58,308 bases of DNA from Actinomycetota bacterium (GTDB taxonomy: Bacteria > Actinomycetota > Acidimicrobiia > Acidimicrobiales > Ilumatobacteraceae). Position numbers and translations under genes: made by a program. Each line of letters opens with the position of its first letter. The stretch's first letter is position 1. Positions 15,822 to 24,221 of this stretch are shown piece after piece. The notes beneath the pieces were generated by a model that worked only from the letters and a program-made list of their open reading frames with translations, made no database searches and was not told where the DNA came from. Location of the stretch: positions 1 through 58,308 of the forward strand of contig SYAZ01000034.1 in assembly GCA_005788815.1 (NCBI GenBank). The letters are read 5' to 3'.

Positions 15822-15836
15822 GCGAGGGAGCACACA

Positions 15837-16571
15837 ATGACTGAAATTCCTGAACACCTACTAAAGCGAGCACAAGCAGCTCGTGAAAAGGCCGCGGCCG
15901 AATCCGACGCACCTGCCGAGGCAAGTGCCGGTGGCTCACGCATTCCTGATCATCTTTTGGAGAGAAGCAAAGCAGCACGCGCAGGTGGCGAAGGTGCAGT
16001 AGCAGTTGCCGAAAAAGCAGCAGCAGTGGTCGCAAGTGCACCTGCTGGTTCAGTACCTGTAGGTGCTGGTCCTGGGGGTCACACGCAAAGACTTCTTACC
16101 GTTGTGAAGTCTGGTTCTATTCAAGAAACTAAGGCTGCACCTGTCGACAAAGTGCACACGTGGCCTCACCTGTTGGCTGTTGAATTTGTTGCCGCTCTCG
16201 CGTGCACAGCATTCTTGTTCGTGTTCTCATGGGTCGTAAACGCACCGTTGCTACACGCAGCAGACTTCAACAAAACACCGAACCCATCAAAAGCACCTTG
16301 GTACTTCTTGGGCCTCCAGGAACTTCTCACAATGTTCCACCCAATGATTGCTGGTGTGACCTTGCCTGGCATGGGTCTTGTCGCACTGATTTTGGCACCA
16401 TACGTTGACCGCAACACTTCTAACAAACCAGAAGATCGAAAGTGGATGACATCCATGATGACGCTCTTCCTCATGTTCTGGGCAGTGTTGGTCATCATTG
16501 GTTCCTTCTTCCGCGGGCCAGGATTCAACTTCGTCTTCCCGTGGCGAGATGGCATTTTCTTCGAGTTGTGA
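15837..16571 (+). CDS. Cytochrome b C-terminal subunit (subunit IV-like) with duplicated IPxHLL tag
   Basis: 244 residues. The last 130 residues are the subunit IV part: three TM helices (about 112-132, 170-188, 209-230) and the Qo-site segment PNPSKAPWYFLGLQELL, where APWY stands in for PEWY as in other menaquinol-type complexes. The first 105 residues are an added cytoplasmic extension holding two copies of a short motif, EIPEHLLKRAQAAREK at 3-18 and RIPDHLLERSKAARAG at 35-50, joined by Ala-rich spacers. The first copy matches the start of the divergent cytochrome c gene. It closes the Qo pocket with the b6-type subunit upstream. Confidence 0.9.
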   Translation: MTEIPEHLLKRAQAAREKAAAESDAPAEASAGGSRIPDHLLERSKAARAGGEGAVAVAEKAAAVVASAPAGSVPVGAGPGGHTQRLLTVVKSGSIQETKAAPVDKVHTWPHLLAVEFVAALACTAFLFVFSWVVNAPLLHAADFNKTPNPSKAPWYFLGLQELLTMFHPMIAGVTLPGMGLVALILAPYVDRNTSNKPEDRKWMTSMMTLFLMFWAVLVIIGSFFRGPGFNFVFPWRDGIFFEL

Positions 16572-16634
16572 TTTCACTTCTCACTAACAATTAATTATTC
16601 GACGTAAAGACAAAGGAACAAGGAACGTAAAGGC

Positions 16635-17474
16635 ATGAGTACCGGAATCGTCATAACGATCGTCGTGATCGCAGCAGTTGTCTTTGGTGCAATTGTTGTG
16701 TTGACGACCGCTCGTAGCTCCGAAGTTCGTGGTGCCGGCGCGTTGTCGCGCGAGACACGTTCACGTGATCGCAAAGCAACAATCTCTGGCAGCGCACCGA
16801 CTGGGCGTGAAGTAGAGGCAGCTTCACGATCAACAGACGTTGCGATAGCAGCACCTGTTGCTGTTGAACCATTTGTTGCACCAGATGAAGAAGCACTTGG
16901 TGTTTCTCGCCGCATGTTCTTTAACCGTTCAGCCGTCACGCTCATGGCAGCAAGCCTTGGTGCATTCGGCGCATCTGTTGTGGCGTTCTTGTGGAAGGGC
17001 GCCGAAGGTGGATTCGGATCAAAAATCAGCGTCGGAAAATTGACTGATGTTGTTTCTGGTATTCGAGCCAACAAAGGTTTCTTGTATTTGTCAGAAGCAC
17101 GCTCATGGGTCACCGAGTATCCAAAAGATGCGTTGGGTAAAGGCAGCGCTATCTACGGTGGTCAGTCCTCTGTCTTTGCAGGAATGCAATCGGGAGTGGT
17201 TGCCCTGTATCAGAAGTGCCCACACCTTGGTTGCCGTGTTCCGGAATGCAAGAGTTCTCAATGGTTTGAATGCCCATGTCATGGTTCGCAGTTCAACCGC
17301 GTAGGAGAAAAGAAGGGCGGACCTGCACCTCGCGGAATGGATCGCTTCGGAGTTTCTGTTGCAAACGGTGTTCTCACCATTGACACTGCTGCAGTGTTTG
17401 CAGGTCCAGCAATTGGAATCAACACCACTGGTCAAGAAGCTGAAGGCCCTAACTGCGTTGGAGGCGGTCACTAA
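16635..17474 (+). CDS. Rieske [2Fe-2S] iron-sulfur subunit of the bc complex
   Basis: 279 residues. Box I is C195-P-H197-L-G-C200 and box II is C213-P-C215-H216-G-S. Ligands are Cys195, His197, Cys213 and His216, with the Cys200-Cys215 disulfide expected from the family. One extra Cys205 lies between the boxes. TM helix 1 is at 4-25. A 65-residue polar linker follows, then SRRMFFNRS (91-99), a twin-arginine-like motif, and a second hydrophobic helix (100-120). This resembles actinobacterial QcrA, where the last helix is exported by the Tat route. It accepts the first electron from quinol and passes it to cytochrome c. The next gene begins 2 bp later. Confidence 0.93.
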   Translation: MSTGIVITIVVIAAVVFGAIVVLTTARSSEVRGAGALSRETRSRDRKATISGSAPTGREVEAASRSTDVAIAAPVAVEPFVAPDEEALGVSRRMFFNRSAVTLMAASLGAFGASVVAFLWKGAEGGFGSKISVGKLTDVVSGIRANKGFLYLSEARSWVTEYPKDALGKGSAIYGGQSSVFAGMQSGVVALYQKCPHLGCRVPECKSSQWFECPCHGSQFNRVGEKKGGPAPRGMDRFGVSVANGVLTIDTAAVFAGPAIGINTTGQEAEGPNCVGGGH

Positions 17475-17476
17475 TC

Positions 17477-18541
17477 ATGTTTGCATCAACAAGCACTTCC
17501 ATTGCATGGCTCATCCTGCTGGTCTCCGTGGCCGGTTGGATTGTGTATGCATTCTTCAACATGCGTGGTTCACGCGCAGAGATTGGCTCCGAGCAAAAGT
17601 TGGCCGCCAACCGCAAGGAATACTACGACGACGAAGCTCTTGAAGGACCTCGTCTTGAACGAGTTCAAGTCTTGGGACTGTTGTTTCTTGTCATCATCAC
17701 TGTTGCGTTGCCCCTGTATTGGGTAATGGAGCCAAGTCGCCAGGCAGGCGCAACGTTTGGTTTTGAAAAGCGTTTCACTAATTGGGGCGCAGAGTTATTC
17801 ACATCAACAGCCGACGGTGGTTATAACTGTTCTGGCTGTCACGGCGGCATGAAAGCGACTGGCGGCGTAGCCCCGTATGCGGTGACAGACCCAAAGACGG
17901 GCGAAGTGAAGTCAGTCGCTTGGAAAGCACCAGCACTGACGACAGTGCTGTATCGCTACACGGAAGATGAAGTGCGTTTCATTCTCAACTACGGGCGGCC
18001 TTTCTCGCCAATGTCTGCGTGGGGAACTGTCGGTGGTGGTCCATTGACTGATCAATCGGTGCAAACGTTGATTGATTACATGAAGTCCATTCAGATTCCT
18101 CAAGAGAATTGCGAAACGACTCGCAGTGCGTACAACCCAACGTGTCTCGATGGCACTCTGCCTGTTGAAAACAACAAGGAAATAATTGCTGAAGCGCAAC
18201 GTCAAGTCGATAGTGGTAAGTACGGATCTCTTGGGGAAGCCTTATTCAATCTCGACCTCGGTTCAGGTGCGTATTCATGTGCGCGTTGTCATACAAAGGG
18301 ATGGTCTATTGACGATCCTCAAGTAACTGGCGGTGGTGCCCTTGGACCAAACCTCACTGGTGGTTCATCCGTTCGTCAGTTCCCGATCCAGGCAGACATG
18401 ATCGCTTTTCTCCAAAGTGGTTCTGAACTTGGTAAGCGTTATGGCGAACAAGGCCAAGGAAGTGGTCGTATGCCTGCCTTTGGTCAGGTGTACACAAATG
18501 ACCAACTCAAATTAATCGTTGAATACGTTCGGAGCCTCTGA
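17477..18541 (+). CDS. Membrane-bound diheme cytochrome c of the bc complex
   Basis: 354 residues. Two N-terminal TM helices (about 7-27 and 64-84) enclose a 35-residue loop. Two extracytoplasmic class I cytochrome c domains follow, with heme motifs C118-S-G-C121-H122 and C268-A-R-C271-H272. Likely axial methionines are Met179 (SPMSAW) and Met332 (GRMPAFG). Two further cysteines (212, 223) could form a disulfide between the domains. A diheme cytochrome c next to the Rieske and b genes corresponds functionally to actinobacterial QcrC. It overlaps the next gene by one base (18541). Confidence 0.9.
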   Translation: MFASTSTSIAWLILLVSVAGWIVYAFFNMRGSRAEIGSEQKLAANRKEYYDDEALEGPRLERVQVLGLLFLVIITVALPLYWVMEPSRQAGATFGFEKRFTNWGAELFTSTADGGYNCSGCHGGMKATGGVAPYAVTDPKTGEVKSVAWKAPALTTVLYRYTEDEVRFILNYGRPFSPMSAWGTVGGGPLTDQSVQTLIDYMKSIQIPQENCETTRSAYNPTCLDGTLPVENNKEIIAEAQRQVDSGKYGSLGEALFNLDLGSGAYSCARCHTKGWSIDDPQVTGGGALGPNLTGGSSVRQFPIQADMIAFLQSGSELGKRYGEQGQGSGRMPAFGQVYTNDQLKLIVEYVRSL

Positions 18542-19347
18542 TGTTGTCAGTGTTACTTTCAGTCGGTTGGGAACCAGAGATTCGCGGGTGGACCACTGTC
18601 ATCATCAGTGTGGTGGTGCTCATGGGCTCCACCTATCTCTTGCTTGGTACCAATGTCGGCGCCCGTCTCGGTTTCCTCATCGCTATCACTGCTCTTTCTG
18701 GCTGGATGATGTCAATGGGAATCATCTGGGCGATCTACGGAATTGGTTTAACTGGGCCAGCACCAACATGGAAACCGAGCGAACCGGTAACCATTGTGCG
18801 CGATGGTGCATTGCTAGATCGAACCGAAGTGGTCGACGCTCCAATTGACATCGCAGGTCTTGATGCAACCAAAGCTGCAGCTGTTGTCTCAAAAACATTG
18901 GTAGATGAAGGTTGGAGGATTCTTGAAGAGTCTGACCCATCTCGTGGTCAAGCAGTTGCTTCAGCAGATGAGATTATTCAAATCGAAGCTGAAGAATTCG
19001 CTGCTGGCGAATATGTTGCAGTGAGTGTGTATGACAAGGGTGGCGAGCGGTATCCGAAGATTGGTGAATCGATTGACTTCCTCGCATTTAGGCACGATCC
19101 GCGTTATTCGATTGTCGAGATTGCACCATTACTTGAACAACGTGTCGAACCGGGTCGTGCACCAGCACGTGCACAAATAGACACCACAAAACCACACCGC
19201 TATGTCGTCATGATTCGTGACCTAGGTGCAAAGCGTCAACCCGCTTTCCTTATTGGACTCGGCTCTGGCATTATCTTCTTCTTGCTGTGCTGGCTTCTCC
19301 ATCGCCGTGAAGCACTGTTGCGCAAAAACCTTGCACTAAAGGCCTAG
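18541..19347 (+). CDS. Membrane protein of unknown function between the bc and nuo genes
   Basis: 268 residues. Two N-terminal TM helices (about 17-37 and 43-66), a soluble domain of about 170 residues, and a C-terminal TM helix (about 240-262, LIGLGSGIIFFLLCWLL) ending in a basic tail. The soluble part contains a mixed alpha/beta pattern (AAAVVSKTLVDEGWRILEESD, YVAVSVYDKGGERYPKIG, RYVVMIRDLGAKRQPAF) and no cysteine clusters. The start ATG 18541 overlaps the cytochrome c stop, and nuoA follows 4 bp after its stop, so it links the two complexes in one unit. An accessory bc subunit or supercomplex factor is a positional guess. Confidence 0.75.
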   Translation: MLSVLLSVGWEPEIRGWTTVIISVVVLMGSTYLLLGTNVGARLGFLIAITALSGWMMSMGIIWAIYGIGLTGPAPTWKPSEPVTIVRDGALLDRTEVVDAPIDIAGLDATKAAAVVSKTLVDEGWRILEESDPSRGQAVASADEIIQIEAEEFAAGEYVAVSVYDKGGERYPKIGESIDFLAFRHDPRYSIVEIAPLLEQRVEPGRAPARAQIDTTKPHRYVVMIRDLGAKRQPAFLIGLGSGIIFFLLCWLLHRREALLRKNLALKA

Positions 19348-19351
19348 TGCG

Positions 19352-19801
19352 ATGAGTCAGTACCTTCCCATTTTGGCGTTAACGGTGCTGGCGGTTCTTT
19401 TCGCATTAATTAGCCTCATTGCCTCTCGGTTGTTGGCACCAAACCGTCCCAGTTCAGCAAAAGAAGCACCATACGAATGCGGCATCGTTCCAAGCCGTGA
19501 ACCACCAGAACGTTTTCCTGTGAGTTTCTATGTCATTGCAATGCTGTTCATCATGTTCGACATTGAAATCATTTTTGCTTATCCATATGCAGTCGACCGT
19601 GAATTCCTTGGCTCTTTCGCATTCTTCGAGATGCTGGCATTTAGCGCGGTCTTCTTTGTCGCTTTTGTGTACATGGTTGCGCGCGGTGCTCTTGAATGGG
19701 GCCCCATCATGCGTTCTGCAAAACTTGATCCTCAATCGAGTACTGGTGTGCAGGCTAGCGGAACTGTGCGTGTTGTTGGTCGTGAAGGCCGAGCCGCCTG
19801 A
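19352..19801 (+). CDS. nuoA: NADH-quinone oxidoreductase subunit A (operon 1)
   Basis: 149 residues, three TM helices (about 5-25, 60-80, 91-111). The conserved loop between helices 1 and 2 has YECG with Cys43, equivalent to the ND3 loop cysteine near the quinone site. [13 protein letters not shown] is the second signature. A 30-residue C-terminal tail follows the last helix. It is the first gene of the 14-gene operon, 4 bp after the upstream membrane-protein gene, and it overlaps nuoB by one base. Compare the operon 2 copy, which has Ser at the cysteine position. Confidence 0.95.
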   Translation: MSQYLPILALTVLAVLFALISLIASRLLAPNRPSSAKEAPYECGIVPSREPPERFPVSFYVIAMLFIMFDIEIIFAYPYAVDREFLGSFAFFEMLAFSAVFFVAFVYMVARGALEWGPIMRSAKLDPQSSTGVQASGTVRVVGREGRAA

Positions 19802-20382
19802 TGGGATTAGTTCAGAACGTTCTTGACGATGGACTAGGTGGCATCGAGCACAACTTTGTCACTGCGCGCATCGAAGACTTAGTCAAGTGGGCACGTTCAC
19901 GTTCTAGCTGGGGCGCTTCGTTCGGTCTTGCTTGTTGCGCAATTGAAATGATGGGAACCGGTGCCTCGCACTACGACTTGTCTCGTTTCGGAATGGAAGT
20001 GTTTCGTGCATCTCCTCGCCAGGCAGACATCATGATTGTCGCTGGGCGCGTTAGCCAAAAAATGGCTCCTGTGTTGCGCCAGGTGTACGACCAAATGATG
20101 GAACCCAAGTGGGTCATCTCTATGGGTGTTTGTGCATCAAGTGGAGGCATGTTCAACAACTACGCAATTGTGCAAGGTGTCGATCAGATCGTGCCCGTCG
20201 ATGTTTATGCACCAGGTTGCCCTCCAACACCAGAGACATTGATTCATGCCATCGAGACATTGCATGAATTGATTGAAGATGGCGAAATCATGCGTCGTCG
20301 TGCATCAAATAATGGTGGCGCAGGAATTCAACTCACTGAAAGCGCAATCGCTGCTGCTCCTGTCACGCTTGGAACGAAGTAA
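19801..20382 (+). CDS. nuoB: NADH-quinone oxidoreductase subunit B (operon 1)
   Basis: 193 residues. It carries the N2 [4Fe-4S] cluster, the last in the chain to quinone. The tandem cysteines are in [10 protein letters not shown], the third in [11 protein letters not shown] and the fourth in [24 protein letters not shown] and the [18 protein letters not shown] stretch are conserved. It is peripheral and cytoplasmic, at the membrane junction next to NuoD. It overlaps the nuoA stop by one base, and nuoC follows 2 bp later. The C-terminus carries about 20 extra residues rich in Ala and Asn. Confidence 0.97.
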   Translation: MGLVQNVLDDGLGGIEHNFVTARIEDLVKWARSRSSWGASFGLACCAIEMMGTGASHYDLSRFGMEVFRASPRQADIMIVAGRVSQKMAPVLRQVYDQMMEPKWVISMGVCASSGGMFNNYAIVQGVDQIVPVDVYAPGCPPTPETLIHAIETLHELIEDGEIMRRRASNNGGAGIQLTESAIAAAPVTLGTK

Positions 20383-20384
20383 CC

Positions 20385-20888
20385 ATGAGTGACGTGGTTG
20401 AAACAGTAGATAATGCTGTAGAGACTCAGCATGGTTGTCCAGTTCTTGATTCGCTTGGACAACGAGTTTTGCTTGCTACCCGTGAGAATTACATTTCAGT
20501 AGTCAAAGCACTTGTTGATGAGGGATACACCATGTGTATTGATCTCACTGGTGTTGACTATCTCAATTTGCCCAATCGCACGGTTGGCCATGGTGTCGCA
20601 CCAGAGCGTTTTGAAGTAGTAGCCAATTTCCTGTCACTCACATTGCGTCAACGCATTCGTGTACGCGTGCAGATTCCAGAGAACGATGCCACGTTGCCTT
20701 CTTTGTTTGACTTGCACCCTGGTACTGAAGCGCATGAACGCGAAACATACGACATGTTCGGAATTTCATTTGACGGCCACCCAGACATGACTCGCATCTT
20801 GATGCCAGAAGATTGGGATGGTCACCCTCTTCGTAAGGATTACGACCAAGGTTCTATTCCGGTTCAATTCAAAGGTTCACACTCATGA
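20385..20888 (+). CDS. nuoC: NADH-quinone oxidoreductase subunit C (operon 1)
   Basis: 167 residues, the 30-kDa subunit of the hydrophilic arm. The family signature is HPGTEAHERETYDMFGISFDGHPDMTRILMP, followed by DGHPLRKDY. It is a stand-alone gene, not fused to nuoD as in enterobacteria. The start ATG 20385 is 2 bp after nuoB, and the stop overlaps nuoD by 4 bp (ATGA). It contributes no cofactor and acts as scaffold for NuoD and NuoI. Confidence 0.95.
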   Translation: MSDVVETVDNAVETQHGCPVLDSLGQRVLLATRENYISVVKALVDEGYTMCIDLTGVDYLNLPNRTVGHGVAPERFEVVANFLSLTLRQRIRVRVQIPENDATLPSLFDLHPGTEAHERETYDMFGISFDGHPDMTRILMPEDWDGHPLRKDYDQGSIPVQFKGSHS

Positions 20889-22213
20889 CCATTGTTTCAG
20901 CCGGAACAGACGAGGGCGGTCAAGAACTTCTCTCGCGTAGCGAACTCACTGCAAAGGAATTGTTGCGTGAAGTGGGTTCTGTGTTGCGTCTTAGCGAGAC
21001 CGAAGCAGCCGCGTTGGCTTCAGTTGCGGACGAGGCTCCAGAAGATCAAACAATGATCATCAACATGGGACCACAACACCCAAGTACACACGGTGTCTTG
21101 CGACTCATGTTGGAACTTCAGGGTGAAACTGTTCTGCGTTGCAAGCCGATTATCGGTTACCTGCACACAGGGATGGAAAAGACCGGCGAAGCGCTTTCCT
21201 ATATGCAGGGCGGAACGAACGTAACGCGCATGGATTACTTGTCGCCGTTGAATAACGAACTTGTTTTCTCGATGGCCGTTGAAAAACTCCTTGGCATCGA
21301 TGGCGATATCCCGGAACGTGCAACGTGGATGCGCATGTTGCTGAGCGAACTAAACCGAATGAGCAGCCACCTTTTGTTCCTTGCCACAAACGGCATGGAC
21401 ATCGGCGCAGTATCCATGATGTTGTACGGATGGCGTGAACGCGAAGATGTCCTTCGCTTTTTCCAGAAGGTCACCGGACTTCGCATGAACCACAACTTCA
21501 TCCGCCCTGGTGGTTTGGCTGCAGACTTGCCTGCCGGCTGGCGTGACGATGTTTTGGAAATTCTTGAGAACTTGCCGTCGCGTCTCGAGGAATACGACAT
21601 CTTGATGTCTGGTCAGCCAATTTGGCGCGAGCGTTTGCAGGGCGTAGGTGTTATCACTGCGCAGGAAGCAATTGCACTCGGAGTCACCGGACCAATCCTT
21701 CGTTCGACCGGAGTTCCATGGGATCTTCGCCGTGACATGCCGTACCTTCACTATGACCAACTCGAATTTGATGTGGTTGTCGGGGAGTACGGCGATGCAT
21801 ACGACCGCTATTCGATTCGTTTCAATGAGATCCGTGAGTCAATGCGCATCGTGTATCAAATCCTCGATCGCATGCCATCTGGCGATTACCGAATCCAAGA
21901 CAAAAAAGTTACGCCACCACCACGTGCGCGAATTGATGAGTCCATGGAAGCACTGATTCACCACTTCAAAATCTTTACTGAAGGTTTTAAAGTTCCTGAA
22001 GGCGAAGTGTACGTGAGCATTGAAAGCCCACGTGGAGAAATTGGTTGCTACATCGTGAGTGATGGTTCTTCACATCCGTATCGCATGCACGTTCGTGCAC
22101 CATCGTTTGTCAACATTCAAGCTATGCCTCACATGATGCGTGGTGGGCTCGTCGCCGACGCAGTTGCTGTGATTTCCTCTGTTGACCCTGTTCTGGGAGA
22201 GGTTGATCGCTGA
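20885..22213 (+). CDS. nuoD: NADH-quinone oxidoreductase subunit D (operon 1)
   Basis: 442 residues, the 49-kDa quinone-site subunit. The quinone-loop motif is GPQHPSTHG (62-70) with the conserved His. GYLHTGMEK (91-99) has Thr95 where the mitochondrial subunit has the arginine dimethylated by NDUFAF7. RMDYLSPLNNE (115-125) keeps the quinone-head-group tyrosine at Tyr118. The C-terminal end GEVDR is typical. The N-terminus is about 55 residues longer than the minimal protein. It overlaps nuoC by 4 bp and nuoE by one base. Confidence 0.96.
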   Translation: MTIVSAGTDEGGQELLSRSELTAKELLREVGSVLRLSETEAAALASVADEAPEDQTMIINMGPQHPSTHGVLRLMLELQGETVLRCKPIIGYLHTGMEKTGEALSYMQGGTNVTRMDYLSPLNNELVFSMAVEKLLGIDGDIPERATWMRMLLSELNRMSSHLLFLATNGMDIGAVSMMLYGWREREDVLRFFQKVTGLRMNHNFIRPGGLAADLPAGWRDDVLEILENLPSRLEEYDILMSGQPIWRERLQGVGVITAQEAIALGVTGPILRSTGVPWDLRRDMPYLHYDQLEFDVVVGEYGDAYDRYSIRFNEIRESMRIVYQILDRMPSGDYRIQDKKVTPPPRARIDESMEALIHHFKIFTEGFKVPEGEVYVSIESPRGEIGCYIVSDGSSHPYRMHVRAPSFVNIQAMPHMMRGGLVADAVAVISSVDPVLGEVDR

Positions 22214-22827
22214 TGGCTCGACTTTCTGAAGACAACATTCGTCTTGCACGTGAAATCATTGGTCGGTATCCAAAGCCGCGCTCCGCAACAATGCCGTTGT
22301 TGCATCTTGCACAAGAACAAGATGGCTACATCACCAACGAGGCAATGTCGCACATTGGTGAACTTGTTGGGGCCACATCGGCCGAGGTGTACGGAACCGC
22401 TTCGTTCTACGAAATGTTCAAGTTTGAGCCCGTCGGTAAGTTCCTTATCAATATTTGCGGAACAATGTCGTGTGCACTTCTTGGTGCTGAAGAACTCATG
22501 CATCATGCCGAAGGCCGTCTTGGTATCAAGATGGGTTCCACCACAGCCGATGGCAAATTCACACTTGAGCGAGCCGAATGCCAAGCAGCTTGTACTGAAG
22601 CTCCGTGCTTGCAAGTCAACTATCGCTATCGCTATCGCGTAACACCGCAAGAACTCGATGCTCTGATCGATGATTTGTCTTCTGGCGCTCTTGATAGTGA
22701 AATTCCAGCGCACGGCACAGTTGCAAAAGTACGGCAATCAATTCCTGCCGATCGCGGCGTAGGTGCAGTCAACCCAGATGATGTCACTGAAGGCCCTGCA
22801 TGGCTTGACGGAAAGGCTGCACTATGA
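22213..22827 (+). CDS. nuoE: NADH-quinone oxidoreductase subunit E (operon 1)
   Basis: 204 residues, the 24-kDa thioredoxin-like [2Fe-2S] subunit holding cluster N1a. Ligand pairs are in NICGTMSCALLGA (C-x4-C) and ECQAACTEAPC (C-x3-C). The helical N-terminus ARLSEDNIRLAREIIGRYP and HIGELVGATSAEVYGTASFYEMF are the family start. The C-terminal 45 residues are a Pro/Asp-rich tail beyond the fold. With NuoF and NuoG it forms the NADH-oxidising module that operon 2 lacks. It overlaps nuoF by 4 bp. Confidence 0.95.
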   Translation: MARLSEDNIRLAREIIGRYPKPRSATMPLLHLAQEQDGYITNEAMSHIGELVGATSAEVYGTASFYEMFKFEPVGKFLINICGTMSCALLGAEELMHHAEGRLGIKMGSTTADGKFTLERAECQAACTEAPCLQVNYRYRYRVTPQELDALIDDLSSGALDSEIPAHGTVAKVRQSIPADRGVGAVNPDDVTEGPAWLDGKAAL

Positions 22828-24221
22828 GCGGTGGTACTTGGAGGCACGCACCTGGTTTTTACGAAGGCGATCGTCCACGCATTGTGACTTCGCGATTCGA
22901 ATATGAAGATTCATTCACGCTTGAGCGTTACTTAGCAACAGATGGTTACAAAGGCTTGCGCACTGCGCTTGGTCGCCCAGCAACCGACGTTCACGATGAA
23001 GTGAAGAATGCAACAGTTTTAGGTCGCGGTGGCGCAGGTTTCCCAGCAGGAAACAAGTGGGGTCTTACTCCTCAAGGTGTATGGCCCCGGTACTTGGTTG
23101 TCAACGGTGACGAGAGTGAACCAGGAACATACAAGGACCGCTTGCTCATGGAGCGCGATCCGCATCAATTGATCGAAGGTTGCCTCATTGCTTCGTATGC
23201 CGCTGGCTTGTCGCAGTGCTTCCTCTATATTCGTGGCGAAATGGCGCTTGCTCAAGAGCGGGTCGCTGCTGCACTCAACGAGGCATATGCAGCGGGTTAT
23301 GTAGGTAAGAACATTCTTGGTTCCAAGTTCTCGCTCGACATCGTGCTTCATTGGGGAGCTGGTGCTTATGTAGTCGGAGAAGAAACCGCACTCATCGAGT
23401 CTCTTGAAGGCAATCGTGGAATGCCGCGTTTAAAGCCTCCATATTTCCCCGCTGCAATGGGTTTATATGGTCAACCAACAATCGTGAACAACGTAGAGAC
23501 TCTGGCGAACTTGCCGTGGCTGCTACAAAATGGCGCTCCTGCGTACACAGCAATTGGCACTGCAACATCACCTGGTACCCGCATGGTGGCTGTTTCTGGG
23601 CACGTGAACCGTCCCGGCGTTTTCGAAATCATTAATGGAACCACAACATTTCGTGACCTTCTCTATGGCGATGAGTTCTGTCAGGGAATCCGCAATGGAA
23701 ATGATCTGAAGGCGTTTGTCCCCGGTGGTGGTTCTGCGCCGTGGTTTACACCAGATCAACTTGATCTTCCGTTCGAAGCAAGCCAAGTGGGGCCAGCAGG
23801 TTCCATGTTGGGTTCAGGCGCCATCATGGTGATGGACAGCACCACAGACATCCCTCGTGCTGCACTCACGCTCACTCGTTTTTACGCACATGAATCATGC
23901 GGCAAGTGCACACCATGTCGCGAAGGCGGCACATGGCTTGAACGCATTTTGTCTCGTGTTGTAGACGGCAAGGGAACAGATGCAGACCTTGACCAACTGT
24001 TCGAAGTAGGAGAGTCCATCTGCCCAGGTGCATTCCCACACGCCTCGAATGAAAAACTTGGTCTAGCAGCAGTTCCGTTTCCTTATCGCATGAACACGAT
24101 TTGTTTCGTTGGCCCATCTGCATATGCACCAGTGCACTCAGCGCTCACGTTGTTCCGAAGCGAATTTGAAGCACGCGTCACGAAGCGCAAACTCATTTCA
24201 GTAACGGCGGTCGGACAATGA
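22824..24221 (+). CDS. nuoF: NADH-quinone oxidoreductase subunit F (operon 1)
   Basis: 465 residues, the 51-kDa NADH- and FMN-binding subunit with cluster N3. The glycine-rich NADH loop is GRGGAGFPAGNKW (about 68-80). FMN motifs are VNGDESEPGTYKDR and GAGAYVVGEETALIESLEGNRG. Cluster N3 ligands lie in ESCGKCTPCREGG and SICPGAF. Hydride from NADH enters the complex here. It overlaps nuoE and nuoG by 4 bp each. No copy exists in operon 2. Confidence 0.97.
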   Translation: MSGGTWRHAPGFYEGDRPRIVTSRFEYEDSFTLERYLATDGYKGLRTALGRPATDVHDEVKNATVLGRGGAGFPAGNKWGLTPQGVWPRYLVVNGDESEPGTYKDRLLMERDPHQLIEGCLIASYAAGLSQCFLYIRGEMALAQERVAAALNEAYAAGYVGKNILGSKFSLDIVLHWGAGAYVVGEETALIESLEGNRGMPRLKPPYFPAAMGLYGQPTIVNNVETLANLPWLLQNGAPAYTAIGTATSPGTRMVAVSGHVNRPGVFEIINGTTTFRDLLYGDEFCQGIRNGNDLKAFVPGGGSAPWFTPDQLDLPFEASQVGPAGSMLGSGAIMVMDSTTDIPRAALTLTRFYAHESCGKCTPCREGGTWLERILSRVVDGKGTDADLDQLFEVGESICPGAFPHASNEKLGLAAVPFPYRMNTICFVGPSAYAPVHSALTLFRSEFEARVTKRKLISVTAVGQ

